Below, one piece after another: positions 16,917-26,700 of a DNA stretch of 64,000 nt. This DNA comes from Rhizobium sp. R635 (GTDB lineage Bacteria; Pseudomonadota; Alphaproteobacteria; Rhizobiales; Rhizobiaceae). The notes beneath the pieces were generated by a model, which did no database searches, was not told where the DNA came from, and saw nothing but the letters and a program-made list of their open reading frames with translations. Location: NCBI RefSeq assembly GCF_002211285.1, contig NZ_LOKX01000006.1:1-64000 (forward strand), given 5' to 3'. A program made the translations under genes and the position numbers. Every line of letters begins with the position of its first letter. Positions within the stretch are counted from its first letter, which is position 1.

Positions 16917-18422
16917 ATGGCTTTTCTCGAATTCAAACATATTTCCAAGGGCTATCCAGGCGTACAGGCGCTGTCGGGTGTTTCCTTCTCAGTGGAGAAG
17001 GGCGCCGTCCACGGGCTGATGGGTGAGAACGGCGCGGGTAAATCGACGCTGATCCGTGTGCTTTCGGGCGATCAGGCCGCCGATGCCGGCGACATTCTCA
17101 TCGATGGCGAAGAACAGAAATATGCCTCGGTCCGTGACGCCTTCCACGCCGGCGTCATCGTCATCCATCAGGAACTGCAGCTCGTTCCGGAGCTGACGGT
17201 GGCAGAAAATCTCTGGCTTGGCCGTTTTCCCGCCAAAGGCGGCGTGATCCATGCCAAAACCCTGATCGAGACGGTGCGCTCGAAGCTCGAAGAGATCGGC
17301 ATCGATGTCGATCCCTCGGCCAAGGTTGCTTCGCTTTCGATCGGCGCGCGGCAGATGGTCGAGATCGCCAAGGCCGTCATGCTCGAGGCGCGGGTGATCG
17401 CGCTCGATGAGCCGACCTCCTCGCTTTCCTCGCGCGAAAGCGAAATCCTGTTTTCACTCATCGAAAGGCTGAAGGCGAAGGGAACGGTCATTCTTTACGT
17501 CTCACATCGGCTCGATGAGATCTTCCGGCTTTGCGACAGCCTGAGCGTGCTGCGCGACGGCAAGCTTGCCGCCCATCATCCTCAGATTGCCGGCACGACA
17601 CGCGAACAGGTCATCTCGGAAATGGTCGGCCGGGAGATCAGCGATATCTGGGGATGGCGCGAACGCCCGCTCGGCGACGTCAGGCTCGAGGTCAAGGACC
17701 TATCCGGATCACGATTGCGCAATCCCATCAGCTTTTCGGTCTGTCGGGGCGAGATCCTCGGCTTCTTCGGCCTGATCGGCGCCGGCCGCAGCGAGATGGC
17801 GCGGCTGCTCTACGGCGCCGATGCGAGGCATCAGGGCCAGGTAACGATCGACGGCGCCGCCGTTTCGCCGGACGATCCGAAAGCGGCGATCGATGCCGGC
17901 ATGGTGCTCTGTCCGGAGGATCGCAAGTCCGACGGCATCGTCCAGGGACGGTCGATCGAAGAAAACATCGCCATCTCGTCGCGCCGGCATTTCTCTCCTT
18001 TCGGGATTTTGAACCCGAAAAGGGAGGCGGCGCTGGCGGATGAATTCATTTCCCGTCTGCGGGTGCGGACGCCCTCGCGCAAGCAGGACATCATCAATCT
18101 CTCCGGCGGCAACCAGCAGAAGGTCATTCTCGGCCGCTGGCTTTCCGAACAGGGCATCAAGGTTCTGGTGATCGACGAACCGACGCGCGGCATCGATGTC
18201 GGGGCGAAGTCGGAGATCTACGAAATCCTTTATGAGCTGGCGGCGGGCGGCATGGCGATCGTGGTGATCTCGAGCGAGCTGCCCGAAGTGATGGGCATTT
18301 CCGACCGCATCATCGTGATGTGCCAGGGCAGGGTGGCGGCCGATGTCGCCCGCCCGGATTTCGACGAGCGCAGCATTCTGACGGCGGCGCTTCCCGACAA
18401 GAATGCCGCAGGCACCATTTAA
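16917..18422 (+). CDS. araG: CUT2 sugar ABC transporter ATPase (AraG-like)
   Basis: This 501-residue protein has two fused ATP-binding domains, as is standard for CUT2 systems. The first has Walker A GENGAGKST (36-44) and signature-like LSIGARQ. The second (from about 255) has the normal degenerate P-loop GLIGAGRSE, without the lysine, and a strong LSGGNQQK signature. The ATG at 16917 is preferred to one 19 codons earlier because GGTGGAG lies 5 bases before it and the ABC fold starts at once. It sits between the binding-protein and permease genes and energises sugar uptake. Confidence 0.9.
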   Translation: MAFLEFKHISKGYPGVQALSGVSFSVEKGAVHGLMGENGAGKSTLIRVLSGDQAADAGDILIDGEEQKYASVRDAFHAGVIVIHQELQLVPELTVAENLWLGRFPAKGGVIHAKTLIETVRSKLEEIGIDVDPSAKVASLSIGARQMVEIAKAVMLEARVIALDEPTSSLSSRESEILFSLIERLKAKGTVILYVSHRLDEIFRLCDSLSVLRDGKLAAHHPQIAGTTREQVISEMVGREISDIWGWRERPLGDVRLEVKDLSGSRLRNPISFSVCRGEILGFFGLIGAGRSEMARLLYGADARHQGQVTIDGAAVSPDDPKAAIDAGMVLCPEDRKSDGIVQGRSIEENIAISSRRHFSPFGILNPKREAALADEFISRLRVRTPSRKQDIINLSGGNQQKVILGRWLSEQGIKVLVIDEPTRGIDVGAKSEIYEILYELAAGGMAIVVISSELPEVMGISDRIIVMCQGRVAADVARPDFDERSILTAALPDKNAAGTI

Positions 18423-18439
18423 GACTGGGAACACCGACG

Positions 18440-19390
18440 ATGAATTCGTTGAAAAAAATCCTTCTCGGCGAACAGGGGCTGGTGGTGATTTTCACTGCTG
18501 CCTTCGTGATCGTCTCGCTCTTCGTGCCGAACTTCCTGACCGAGCGGAACATGCTGGGGCTACTGCAATCGGTCGTCACGATCGGCATCGTCGCCTGCAC
18601 GATGATGTTCTGCCTGGCCTCCCGCGACTTCGATCTTTCGGTTGGATCGATCGTCGCCTTCTCCGGCATGGCCGCCGTGATGGTCTCGAATGCGACCGGC
18701 TCCATTCCCGTCGGGCTGCTGGCAGCCCTGCTGTGCGGCGCCGTCGTCGGTTTCGTCAACGGCATCGTCATCGCCCGGTTCCGCATCAACGCGCTGATCA
18801 CCACGCTTGCGACCATGCAGATCGTGCGCGGGCTGGCGCTGATCGCTTCGGACGGGCGCGCCGTCGGCATCAACGATCCTGCCTTCTACCAGCTTGCGCT
18901 CTCGCGTTTCCTCACCGTGCCGACACCGATCTGGATCATGCTCATCCTTTTCGTCTTCTTCGGCTTCGTGCTCAACCGCACCGTCTTCGGCAAGAACACG
19001 CTGGCGATCGGCGGCAATCCGGAAGCCTCGCGGCTTGCGGGCGTCAATGTCGTCAACATGCGCGTCTGGATCTTTGCGCTGCAGGGTCTCGTCTGCGGCA
19101 TTGCCGGCATTCTGCTCGCCTCGCGCATCACTTCCGGCCAGCCGAATGCGGCGACCGGGCTCGAGCTCTCGGTGATCTCGGCCTGCGTTCTCGGCGGCGT
19201 TTCGCTTGCCGGCGGCCGGGCGGCGATGAGTGGCGTCATCGTCGGCGTGCTGATCATGGGCATTGCCGAAAACGTTATGAACCTCCTGAATATTCAGGCA
19301 TTCTATCAGTATGTCGTGCGCGGGCTGATCCTGCTGATCGCGGTGCTGCTCGACAATTTGAGATCTTCGGCTGCGGGGCGACGCGGATGA
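18440..19390 (+). CDS. araH: CUT2 sugar ABC transporter permease (AraH/RbsC-like)
   Basis: This 316-residue inner-membrane permease has eight to ten hydrophobic segments and the CUT2 hallmarks: a GNPEASRLAGV loop near residues 193-203 and a SACVLGGVSLAGG segment near 248-260. It would act as a homodimer with the ATPase encoded 17 bp upstream. The ATG at 18440 gives the usual short cytoplasmic N-terminus (MNSLKKILL). Its stop overlaps the next start as ATGA, coupling it to the epimerase gene. Confidence 0.9.
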   Translation: MNSLKKILLGEQGLVVIFTAAFVIVSLFVPNFLTERNMLGLLQSVVTIGIVACTMMFCLASRDFDLSVGSIVAFSGMAAVMVSNATGSIPVGLLAALLCGAVVGFVNGIVIARFRINALITTLATMQIVRGLALIASDGRAVGINDPAFYQLALSRFLTVPTPIWIMLILFVFFGFVLNRTVFGKNTLAIGGNPEASRLAGVNVVNMRVWIFALQGLVCGIAGILLASRITSGQPNAATGLELSVISACVLGGVSLAGGRAAMSGVIVGVLIMGIAENVMNLLNIQAFYQYVVRGLILLIAVLLDNLRSSAAGRRG

Positions 19391-20277
19391 ACCAGGGACG
19401 AGCGGAGGACGAAATCGAGCTGAGGCGCGGTGATCTCGCCGTCCGGGTCAGCCGTCGGGGTGCAGCCGTTGCCGCCGCGACCTATCGGGAGACGCCCTTT
19501 CTCGTCGCGGCCGGCGGCCTGGATGGCACGATGGCGAATTTTGCGATGGTGCCGTTCGGCAATCGTGTGGAAGGCAATGCCATGTCCTTTGCCGGACGCG
19601 GCTATGCTTTCCAGTCGAATACGTCCGATCCGCTCTATCGGCACGGCGATGGCTGGCTCGGCCTCTGGGAGCTTGAAGAGGCCAGCACAGAGCATGCGCA
19701 GTTCTCCTTTTCCCGCAGCGCCGACAAGATTTCACCCTATACCTATCTGACTCGCCAGGAGATCCGTCTCGCCGGCGACGCCCTGGTGCTGACGCTATCC
19801 GTGGAAAATCGGGGCGAAACCACACTTCCCTTCGGGCTGGGCCAGCATCCCTTCTTCGTTCGGACTCCGAAGACGAGGCTGACGATTGCGGCCGATCGCT
19901 ACTGGAACGAGCGGCCCGACCATCTTCCCGATATGCCCGGCCCCGTGCCTGACGATTTCGATTTCAGGTCGGGCAAGCTGTTGCCGCAGACATGGATGAA
20001 CAATGCCTTCGAGGGCTGGAACAGGCGGGCGGCAATCGCCTGGCCGGAGCTTGGAATTCAGGCGGCGCTGAAAGCCGAGGGCGCGCTTGACCGCTTCATG
20101 CTCTATATGCCGATCAATCGCAGTGACTTCTTCTGCCTCGAGCCGATGAGCCACCTTCCGAACGGCCATCACCTGCCCGAATTCGGCGGGCTCGCGCCGC
20201 TTGCGCCGGGTGAAGCACTCGTCGGCAAGATGACGATCGAGCTGTCTGCGCTGCCGGTTCAACCGGAGGGGAGATAG
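19387..20277 (+). CDS. Aldose 1-epimerase (mutarotase) family protein
   Basis: This 296-residue beta-sandwich enzyme should interconvert alpha and beta anomers of an aldose. The galactose-mutarotase features are visible: a substrate-binding HGDGW near residue 84, the catalytic GQHPFF histidine near 155 and a Glu in LEPMSHLPN near 258. In an oxidative pathway it would supply the beta-pyranose needed by the dehydrogenase encoded next. The start at 19387 overlaps the permease stop by 4 bp, and the gene abuts the next one without a gap. Confidence 0.85.
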   Translation: MNQGRAEDEIELRRGDLAVRVSRRGAAVAAATYRETPFLVAAGGLDGTMANFAMVPFGNRVEGNAMSFAGRGYAFQSNTSDPLYRHGDGWLGLWELEEASTEHAQFSFSRSADKISPYTYLTRQEIRLAGDALVLTLSVENRGETTLPFGLGQHPFFVRTPKTRLTIAADRYWNERPDHLPDMPGPVPDDFDFRSGKLLPQTWMNNAFEGWNRRAAIAWPELGIQAALKAEGALDRFMLYMPINRSDFFCLEPMSHLPNGHHLPEFGGLAPLAPGEALVGKMTIELSALPVQPEGR

Positions 20278-21057
20278 ATGGGCGATCGCCTGCAGGGCAA
20301 GAACATCCTGATCACCGGCGCTGCGCAGGGTATCGGCCTTGCGATCGCCAAGGCCTTCATCAAGGAGAATGCCGCCGTCTATCTCGTCGATCGCGATGGG
20401 GCGCTGCTGGCGCAGGCAGCGGGAGAGCTCGCAGGCACCGGCGGCCGGGTTGGTTATCTGCCGGCCGATATAACCGATGCCGGAACAATCACGAGGGCGG
20501 TTGCGCAGGCGAATGACGAGATCGGGCCACTGAATGCGCTTGTCAACAATGCCGGAGTCAACGTCTTCGCCGAACCGCTCGATACGACGGACGAAGCGTG
20601 GAGCCGCTGCTTCGACATCAATCTCAAAGGGGCATGGAATTGCTGCAAGGCAGTGCTGCCCGGCTTTATCGAGCGGGGCGAGGGCGTCATTCTCAACATC
20701 GCCTCCACGCATGCCTTCACGATCATCCCGCACACGTTTCCCTATCCGCTGGCGAAACATGCGCTGCTCGGCATGACGAAATCGCTCGGCCTGGAGTACG
20801 CGGCCCGCAATATCCGGGTCAACGCGCTGGCGCCCGGCTATGTCTCGACGCAGAAAGTGATCGACTATTGGAACAGCTTCCCCGATCCGGCGGCAGCCAA
20901 GGCCGAGACGATGCGGCTGCATCCCGGTGGGCGGATCGCGACACCGGAAGAGATCGCCATGGCGGCGGTGTTCATGATCTCCGACGAATGCCCTTTCATG
21001 AACGCCACCTGCCTGACGATCGACGGCGGTCTCAGCGTGCAGCAGCATCCCGTCTGA
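20278..21057 (+). CDS. SDR family oxidoreductase, candidate aldose 1-dehydrogenase
   Basis: This 259-residue short-chain dehydrogenase has TGAAQGIG near residues 13-20, NNAG at 90-93 and the catalytic Ser143, Tyr156 and Lys160. It starts on the base after the epimerase stop, so it is part of the importer operon. Given the epimerase and the divergent dgoD, the simplest role is NAD(P)-dependent oxidation of galactose (or L-arabinose or fucose) to its lactone. This is inference from context. L-fucose dehydrogenases and other polyol SDRs look similar. Confidence 0.8.
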   Translation: MGDRLQGKNILITGAAQGIGLAIAKAFIKENAAVYLVDRDGALLAQAAGELAGTGGRVGYLPADITDAGTITRAVAQANDEIGPLNALVNNAGVNVFAEPLDTTDEAWSRCFDINLKGAWNCCKAVLPGFIERGEGVILNIASTHAFTIIPHTFPYPLAKHALLGMTKSLGLEYAARNIRVNALAPGYVSTQKVIDYWNSFPDPAAAKAETMRLHPGGRIATPEEIAMAAVFMISDECPFMNATCLTIDGGLSVQQHPV

Positions 21058-21177
21058 GCGGCGATGATTTTTACAAGCCTGTCGTCTTCTGCAGATAGAG
21101 CGTTATATTGCCTGTCGGGAAGGCCAACCTGATCTTCCGCAGGCGTGGAGCGGCGGCGCCGCTGCCGGAAATAGTTG

Positions 21178-21225
21178 GAGCATGATGTTGTCCGAAAACC
21201 GTTCACAGTTTTCGGCATCATGCTC
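21178..21225. repeat. Rhizobial palindromic repeat copy A
   Basis: Arms GAGCATGATG (21178-21187) and CATCATGCTC (21216-21225) enclose CCGAAAAC and GTTTTCGG, making a long imperfect hairpin. A second copy lies at 62308-62355 and a diverged copy at 6650-6695. It sits in the 198-bp gap between the SDR gene and osmC, where it could end the upstream transcript. Confidence 0.8.
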
Positions 21226-21255
21226 TGAAAGCTCAATCGAAAACAGGAGGATGGC

Positions 21256-21687
21256 ATGCAGATCAATCGCACGGCTTCGGCTCATTGGAGCGGCGGCCTC
21301 AAGGACGGCAAGGGCCTGATCTCGACGCAGAGCGGCGCCCTGAAAGATTATCCCTACGGCTTTGCCAGCCGCTTCGAAGGTATTCCCGGCACCAATCCGG
21401 AAGAGCTGATCGGTGCCGCCCATGCCGGCTGCTTCACCATGGCGCTGTCGCTGATCCTCGGCGAAGCCGGCTTCACCGCCGAACACATGGAAACCTCCGC
21501 CAAGGTGACGCTCGAAAGCGTCGAGGGCGGTTTTGCCATCACCGCCATCCATCTCTCGCTCTCCGGCCGCATTCCCGGCGCCGACGAGGCAACCTTCACC
21601 GAACTGGCCAACAAGGCGAAGGCCGGCTGCCCGATTTCCAAGGCGCTTGCCGCCGTTCCGATCACGCTCGACGTCAAGCTCGCCTGA
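21256..21687 (+). CDS. osmC: OsmC family organic hydroperoxide reductase
   Basis: This 143-residue cytoplasmic peroxidase has the two redox cysteines Cys59 (AAHAGCFTM) and Cys125 (KAGCPISK) at the same numbers as E. coli OsmC, and the full family length. It would detoxify organic hydroperoxides. The sequence NPEELIGAAHAGC favours the OsmC branch over Ohr. CAGGAGG precedes the ATG. It is a single-gene unit with a terminator directly after it. Confidence 0.9.
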   Translation: MQINRTASAHWSGGLKDGKGLISTQSGALKDYPYGFASRFEGIPGTNPEELIGAAHAGCFTMALSLILGEAGFTAEHMETSAKVTLESVEGGFAITAIHLSLSGRIPGADEATFTELANKAKAGCPISKALAAVPITLDVKLA

Positions 21688-21708
21688 TTTTCTCCTGTTG
21701 CCGATGAG

Positions 21709-21738
21709 GTGCCGCGCGTTTAACGTCGCGGCACTTTT
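21709..21738 (+). terminator. Rho-independent terminator of osmC
   Basis: A perfect 8-bp stem GTGCCGCG (21709-21716) and CGCGGCAC (21727-21734) is followed by TTTT. It lies 21 bases after the osmC stop. Confidence 0.8.
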
Positions 21739-21832
21739 CATTGTGTCGGCGTTCATCGTCACATCGCTCCGAAATGACCATGCTCAAGCCACGGGTATCT
21801 GCAGGCGGCATTGACAAATGACGCCTGATATT

Positions 21833-21868
21833 TTACGACTGACGAAATTCAAAATTCGTCAGTCGTAA
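21833..21868. promoter_or_regulatory. 36-bp palindromic operator upstream of the TetR-RND genes
   Basis: Arms TTACGACTGACGAA (21833-21846) and TTCGTCAGTCGTAA (21855-21868) are perfect 14-bp inverted repeats with an 8-bp centre. A TTGACA hexamer stands at 21811-21816; the sequence 17 bp downstream (TACGAC) is a poor -10 but lies inside the left arm. The position, 18 bp before the TetR gene, fits autorepression of the whole TetR-efflux operon. Confidence 0.75.
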
Positions 21869-21886
21869 CTCGAGGCATCGAAACTC

Positions 21887-22495
21887 ATGAACGACATCGC
21901 GGAAAATACGCTCGACGTCACGCGGCAGGAGAATGTCACACGCATTCTCGACGCGGCCGAGCGGCTGTTCCGTCACTACGGTTACAGCAAGACGACGGTG
22001 GCCGACATCGCCCGCGATCTCGGCATGTCGCCGGCCAATATCTATCGCTTCTTCGCCTCCAAGGTGGAAATCCACCAGGCCCTCTGCGGGCGCATGCTCG
22101 CGACCGCTTATCAGATCGCCTATGACATCCGCCATCAGCCGATCAGCGCCAGTGAGCGGTTGCGCCGCTACGTCGAGACCCAGCATCAGCTGACGCTGGA
22201 TCTGATGCTCGACGAGATGAAGGTGCATGAGATGATCATCGTCGCGATCGAGCGCGATTGGCACGTCATCGAGAAACATATCGACCGCGTCCATGATCTC
22301 ATCGCCGAAATCATCGCCGAAGGCATCGCCGCCGGCGAGTTCGCCGAGCAGGACCCGGTGGTCGCCTCGCGCTGCTTCGGTGCGGCGACGATCAATCTCT
22401 GCCATCCGCAGATGGTGGCGCAATGTCTTGCCAAAACCAACCGCGCAAGCGTCGACGAACTGATCGACTACGTGATCAGGGCGCTGAAGAAATAA
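21887..22495 (+). CDS. TetR family transcriptional regulator of the adjacent RND pump
   Basis: This 202-residue regulator has an N-terminal TetR helix-turn-helix (about residues 18-65, TTVADIARDLGMSPANIYRFF) and a helical ligand domain. It is followed after 47 bp by membrane-fusion and RND transporter genes on the same strand, so it most likely represses its own operon through the palindrome at 21833-21868 until a pump substrate binds. The ligand is unknown. The ribosome binding site is weak. Confidence 0.87.
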   Translation: MNDIAENTLDVTRQENVTRILDAAERLFRHYGYSKTTVADIARDLGMSPANIYRFFASKVEIHQALCGRMLATAYQIAYDIRHQPISASERLRRYVETQHQLTLDLMLDEMKVHEMIIVAIERDWHVIEKHIDRVHDLIAEIIAEGIAAGEFAEQDPVVASRCFGAATINLCHPQMVAQCLAKTNRASVDELIDYVIRALKK

Positions 22496-22542
22496 TGGAC
22501 GGCAGCCGCCGGAACCCCCGAAACGATCCAGGAGTGCGGACG

Positions 22543-23682
22543 ATGTTTTCGCTCAAGACCCTCAGCAACCGCATGCCGTCCGTCGCCGGCCTCGTGCTCG
22601 TCGGCGCCATCGGCATCGGCCTTTCCGCCTGCTCGGAGGAAAAGGCCGAGGTGAAGGAGGTCATCCGGCCGGTCAAGGTCGTCGAGATCGCCAAGGCCGG
22701 CGATACCCGCAAGCTCGATTATTCCGGTTCGGTCAAGGCGCGCACGGAGATGAACCTCGGCTTTCGGGTCGCCGGCAAGATCACCGAACGTCTCGTCGAT
22801 ATCGGCGACCGGGTGAGCCCGGGTGATGTTCTCGCCCGCGTCGACGCCACGGATTACCAGCTGGCGGTCAAGACGGCGGACGCCAATCTCGCCGCTGCCG
22901 AAAGGGGCGTCGAAACCGCCGATCTCGCCAACAAGCGCGCCGAGCAGCTCTTCGACAAGAGCGTCGCCCCGAAATCGCAGCTCGAACAGGCCGCGCTCAG
23001 CCACGACCAGGCGATCTCGCAGCGCGATGCCGCGCTTTCGGCGCTCGACCAGGCGAAGAACCAGGTGAGCTATACCGAGCTCAAGGCCGGCCAGACCGGC
23101 ATCGTGACAGCGATCAATGCCGATATCGGCCAAGTCGTCGGCTCCGGCACCCCTGTCGTCACCGTCGCCGTCGATGGCGAGAAGGAAGTGCAGATCGCGG
23201 TTCCGGAAAACGACATCGCCGAATTCAAGCCGGGCAAGACGATGAAGGCCAGTTTCTGGGCCGATGACAAGCTGGTGCTCGACGGCAAGGTGCGGGAGGT
23301 TTCCGGCAGCGCCGACCAGCAGTCGCGCACCTTTGCGGTTCGGGTGAGCCTGCCGAACGATCCGCGCATATTGCTCGGCATGACGGCGACGATCGAGGCC
23401 GCCGTCAGCAACGGCAACAGCTACGTCTCGATCCCGCTCAGCGCGCTTGCCGAGAAGGACGGCAAGAAGATGGTTTGGACCGTCGACCGCGACACGGCGA
23501 CGGTGCACGGCCGCGACATCAAGGTCGCCGATTTCACCGGCGACGGCGTGCATGTGACCGAGGGTCTCGACAGCGGCGATCTCGTCGTTGCCGCCGGCAC
23601 GCAGTTCATGCGCGAGAACCTGAAGGTGAAGGTGCCGGAGCAGCAGTCGGCCTCGGCCGATACGGACCAGACCGTCCGCTGA
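22543..23682 (+). CDS. RND efflux periplasmic adaptor (membrane fusion lipoprotein)
   Basis: This 379-residue adaptor joins the RND pump to an outer-membrane channel. It begins with a lipoprotein signal peptide whose lipobox is LSAC, with lipidated Cys30. A lipoyl/barrel-sandwich half motif, a helical hairpin (about 95-165, alanine-rich), the second lipoyl half and beta-barrel domains follow. The ATG at 22543 has AGGAG 8 bases upstream, and the upstream in-frame residues are not signal-like. No TolC-type channel gene is present, so a channel encoded elsewhere is expected. Confidence 0.88.
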   Translation: MFSLKTLSNRMPSVAGLVLVGAIGIGLSACSEEKAEVKEVIRPVKVVEIAKAGDTRKLDYSGSVKARTEMNLGFRVAGKITERLVDIGDRVSPGDVLARVDATDYQLAVKTADANLAAAERGVETADLANKRAEQLFDKSVAPKSQLEQAALSHDQAISQRDAALSALDQAKNQVSYTELKAGQTGIVTAINADIGQVVGSGTPVVTVAVDGEKEVQIAVPENDIAEFKPGKTMKASFWADDKLVLDGKVREVSGSADQQSRTFAVRVSLPNDPRILLGMTATIEAAVSNGNSYVSIPLSALAEKDGKKMVWTVDRDTATVHGRDIKVADFTGDGVHVTEGLDSGDLVVAAGTQFMRENLKVKVPEQQSASADTDQTVR

Positions 23683-23707
23683 TCGCGTCACGAGAGGGAA
23701 TAGAACC

Positions 23708-26700
23708 ATGGACGCCAACACCGAAAAGCGGCCCTTCAATCTGTCGCGCTGGGCAATCGGACATCCGAGCATCGCCCGCTTCCTCTTCGGCCTGATCATC
23801 ATCACCGGCGTGCTCGGCCTGATGCGCATGGGCCAGCGCGAGGATCCCGAATTCACCTTCCGCGTCATGGTCGTCCAGGCCATCTGGCCGGGTGCTTCCA
23901 TTCAGGAAATGGAAGACCAGGTCGTCAACAAGATCGAGCGCAAGCTGCAGGAAACGCCGCATATCGACTGGGTCAAGTCCTATACGCGGGCGGGCAGCGC
24001 CATCATCACCCTGCAGGTCAAGGGCGATACGAATTCGCAGGAGGTGGCGGATGCCTTCTACCAGGTGCGCAAGAAGGTCGGCGATATCGCGAGCGAGTTG
24101 CCGCAGGGTCTGCTCGGCCCCTATTTCAACGACGAGTTCGGCGATACCTTCATCACGCTGCATTCGATCAGCGGTGACGGCTATTCCTATCCGGAGCTGA
24201 AGAAATTCGCGATCCAGGCGCGCGACATGCTCTTGACGACGCCTGGTGTCGAGAAGGCCGTCATCATCGGCGACCAGCCTGAGAAGATCTATATCGACGT
24301 CTCGTCCAAGGCGCTCGCCGAGCGCGGCCTGACGATCCTCGACCTGCAGAACGCCATCAAAGGCCAGAACAATGTCGATCCGGCAGGTTCCGTCGATACC
24401 GGCCTGCGGTCGGTGCGCATTTCGGTCGAAGGCGACGTGAAGAAGGCGGCCGATATCCGCGAACTCCGCCTTCGCGCCGGCGGCCAGGTGACGCGCCTCG
24501 GCGATATCGCCACCGTCAGTTCCGGGCTCGAAGATCCCTACCAGCGCAAGTACCGGTTCAACGGCCATGAAAGCGTTCAGGTCGGCGTCGTCATGGCCAA
24601 GGGTTTCAACGTGACCGATGTCGGCAAGGACGTGGAGGCGACCTATCACCGCTTCGAGGAAGCACTGCCTTACGGTGTGGCGGTCGACCAGATCGCCAAC
24701 CAGCCTGACGTCGTGACGGATGCAATCAGTGAATTCATGCATGCGCTCGGCGAAGCCCTCGTCATCGTGCTCGTCGTTTCGTTCCTGTCGATCGGCTGGC
24801 GCTCGGGTCTCGTCATCGCCATCGCCATTCCGCTGGTGCTCGCCGCCACTTTCGCGCTGATGTACGAACTCGGCATCGACCTGCAGCGCATCTCGCTCGG
24901 CGCGCTGATCATCGCGCTCGGCCTGCTGGTCGACGATGCGATGATCGTCGTCGAGATGATGGAGCGGAAGCTGGAGGAGGGGCTGGTCAAGATCGAGGCG
25001 GCAAGCTTTGCCTATTCCTCGACCGCCTTCCCGATGCTGACCGGCACGCTGATCACCACGGCCGGCTTCATTCCCGTCGGATTCGCTGCGTCGACGGCGG
25101 GTGAATATGTGCGCTCGCTGTTCTATGTCGTCGGCATCGCGCTCGTGACCTCGTGGTTCGTCGCGGTCTATTTTACGCCATGGCTCGGCTACATGATCCT
25201 CAAGCAGCGCCATCACGCCGGCGAGCATCACGATGCCTTCGACACCGGCTTCTATCGCCGGCTGCGCGGCACGGTCGGCTGGGCGGTTCGCCACCGGGTC
25301 ATCGTGCTGCTGTTGACGCTCGGGACATTCGTCACCAGCCTCTGGGCCTTCCAGTTCATTCCGCAGAATTTCTTCCCGCAATCCTCTCGGCCTGAGATCC
25401 TCGTCGATCTCTGGTTGCCCGAGGGCACCAGCATTCGGGAAGTCGAAGTGCAGGCAAAGGCGCTCGAAGCGAAGATGATGGATGATCCGGACAAGCGGTT
25501 CATCGCCACCTATATCGGCGAAGGCGCGCCGCGCTTCTTCCTGCCGCTCGACCAGCAGCTGCGCAATCCGAACTTCGCCCAGCTTCTCGTCATGGCGAAG
25601 GACGAGCCGGCGCGCGAACGGCTGATCGTCAAGATGCGCACGATCCTTGCGGAGGACTTCCCCGACATTCGCGGCAAAGTCGACCGCCTCTTCCTCGGCC
25701 CGCCCACCGGCTGGCCGGTGCAGATGCGCGTCATGGGGCCTGACCGCCAGGAAGTGCGAGCGATCGCCGATCAGGTGAAGGCGCGCTTCGAAGCCAACCC
25801 GATGCTCGGCGCCATCCATGACGACTGGCTGGAACAGGTGCCGGCGATGAAGCTGGTGATCGACCAGGACCGCGCCCGGGCGCTCGGCGTCACCTCCCAG
25901 CGCGTGCGTCAGATGCTGCAGACCGCCATGTCCGGCGCGCCGCTCGACGATTTCCGCGACGGCGAGGAGACGGTCTCGATCGTCGCCCGCGAGCCGGATG
26001 CCAGCCGCTCGCTGCTGTCGGCGGTCAATTCGGTCTACGTGCCGACGGATTTCGGCGGCTTCGTGCCGGTCTCGCAGGTCGCCAAGGTCGTGCCTGTGAT
26101 GGAGCAGGGCATCGAATGGCGGCGCGACCGGTTGCCGACGATCACGGTGCGCGCGACGCTGCCGGACGGCGTGCAGCCGAACGACGTCGTCATGAAGATG
26201 TATGCCGACATGAAGGACCTGCGCGACAGCCTGCCGGCCGGCTATAATGTCGAGATCCAGGGCGGCGCCGAGGATGCGGCGGAAAGCCAGATGTCGATTG
26301 CCGCCAAGGCGCCGATCATGCTCGCCGTCATCGTCGTGCTCTTGATGGTGCAGTTGCAGCATTTCGGCAAGGCGATGCTGGTGCTTGCCACCGGGCCGCT
26401 CGGCATCATCGGGGCTGCCGCCGCCTTGCTGATCAGCGGTGCGCCCTTCGGCTTCGTCGCGATCCTCGGCGTCATCGCGCTGCTCGGCATCATCATGCGC
26501 AACTCGATCATCCTGGTCGATCAAATCGATCAGGACATCAAGGCCGGCATGCACCGGCAGGAGGCGATCGTCGGCGCTGCCGTGCGTCGTTTCCGGCCGA
26601 TCATGCTGACGGCGCTGACGGCCGTGCTCGCGCTGATCCCGATCTCGCGCGGCGTCTTCTGGGGTCCGCTCGCCTTTGCGATGATGGGCGGCATCCTCGT

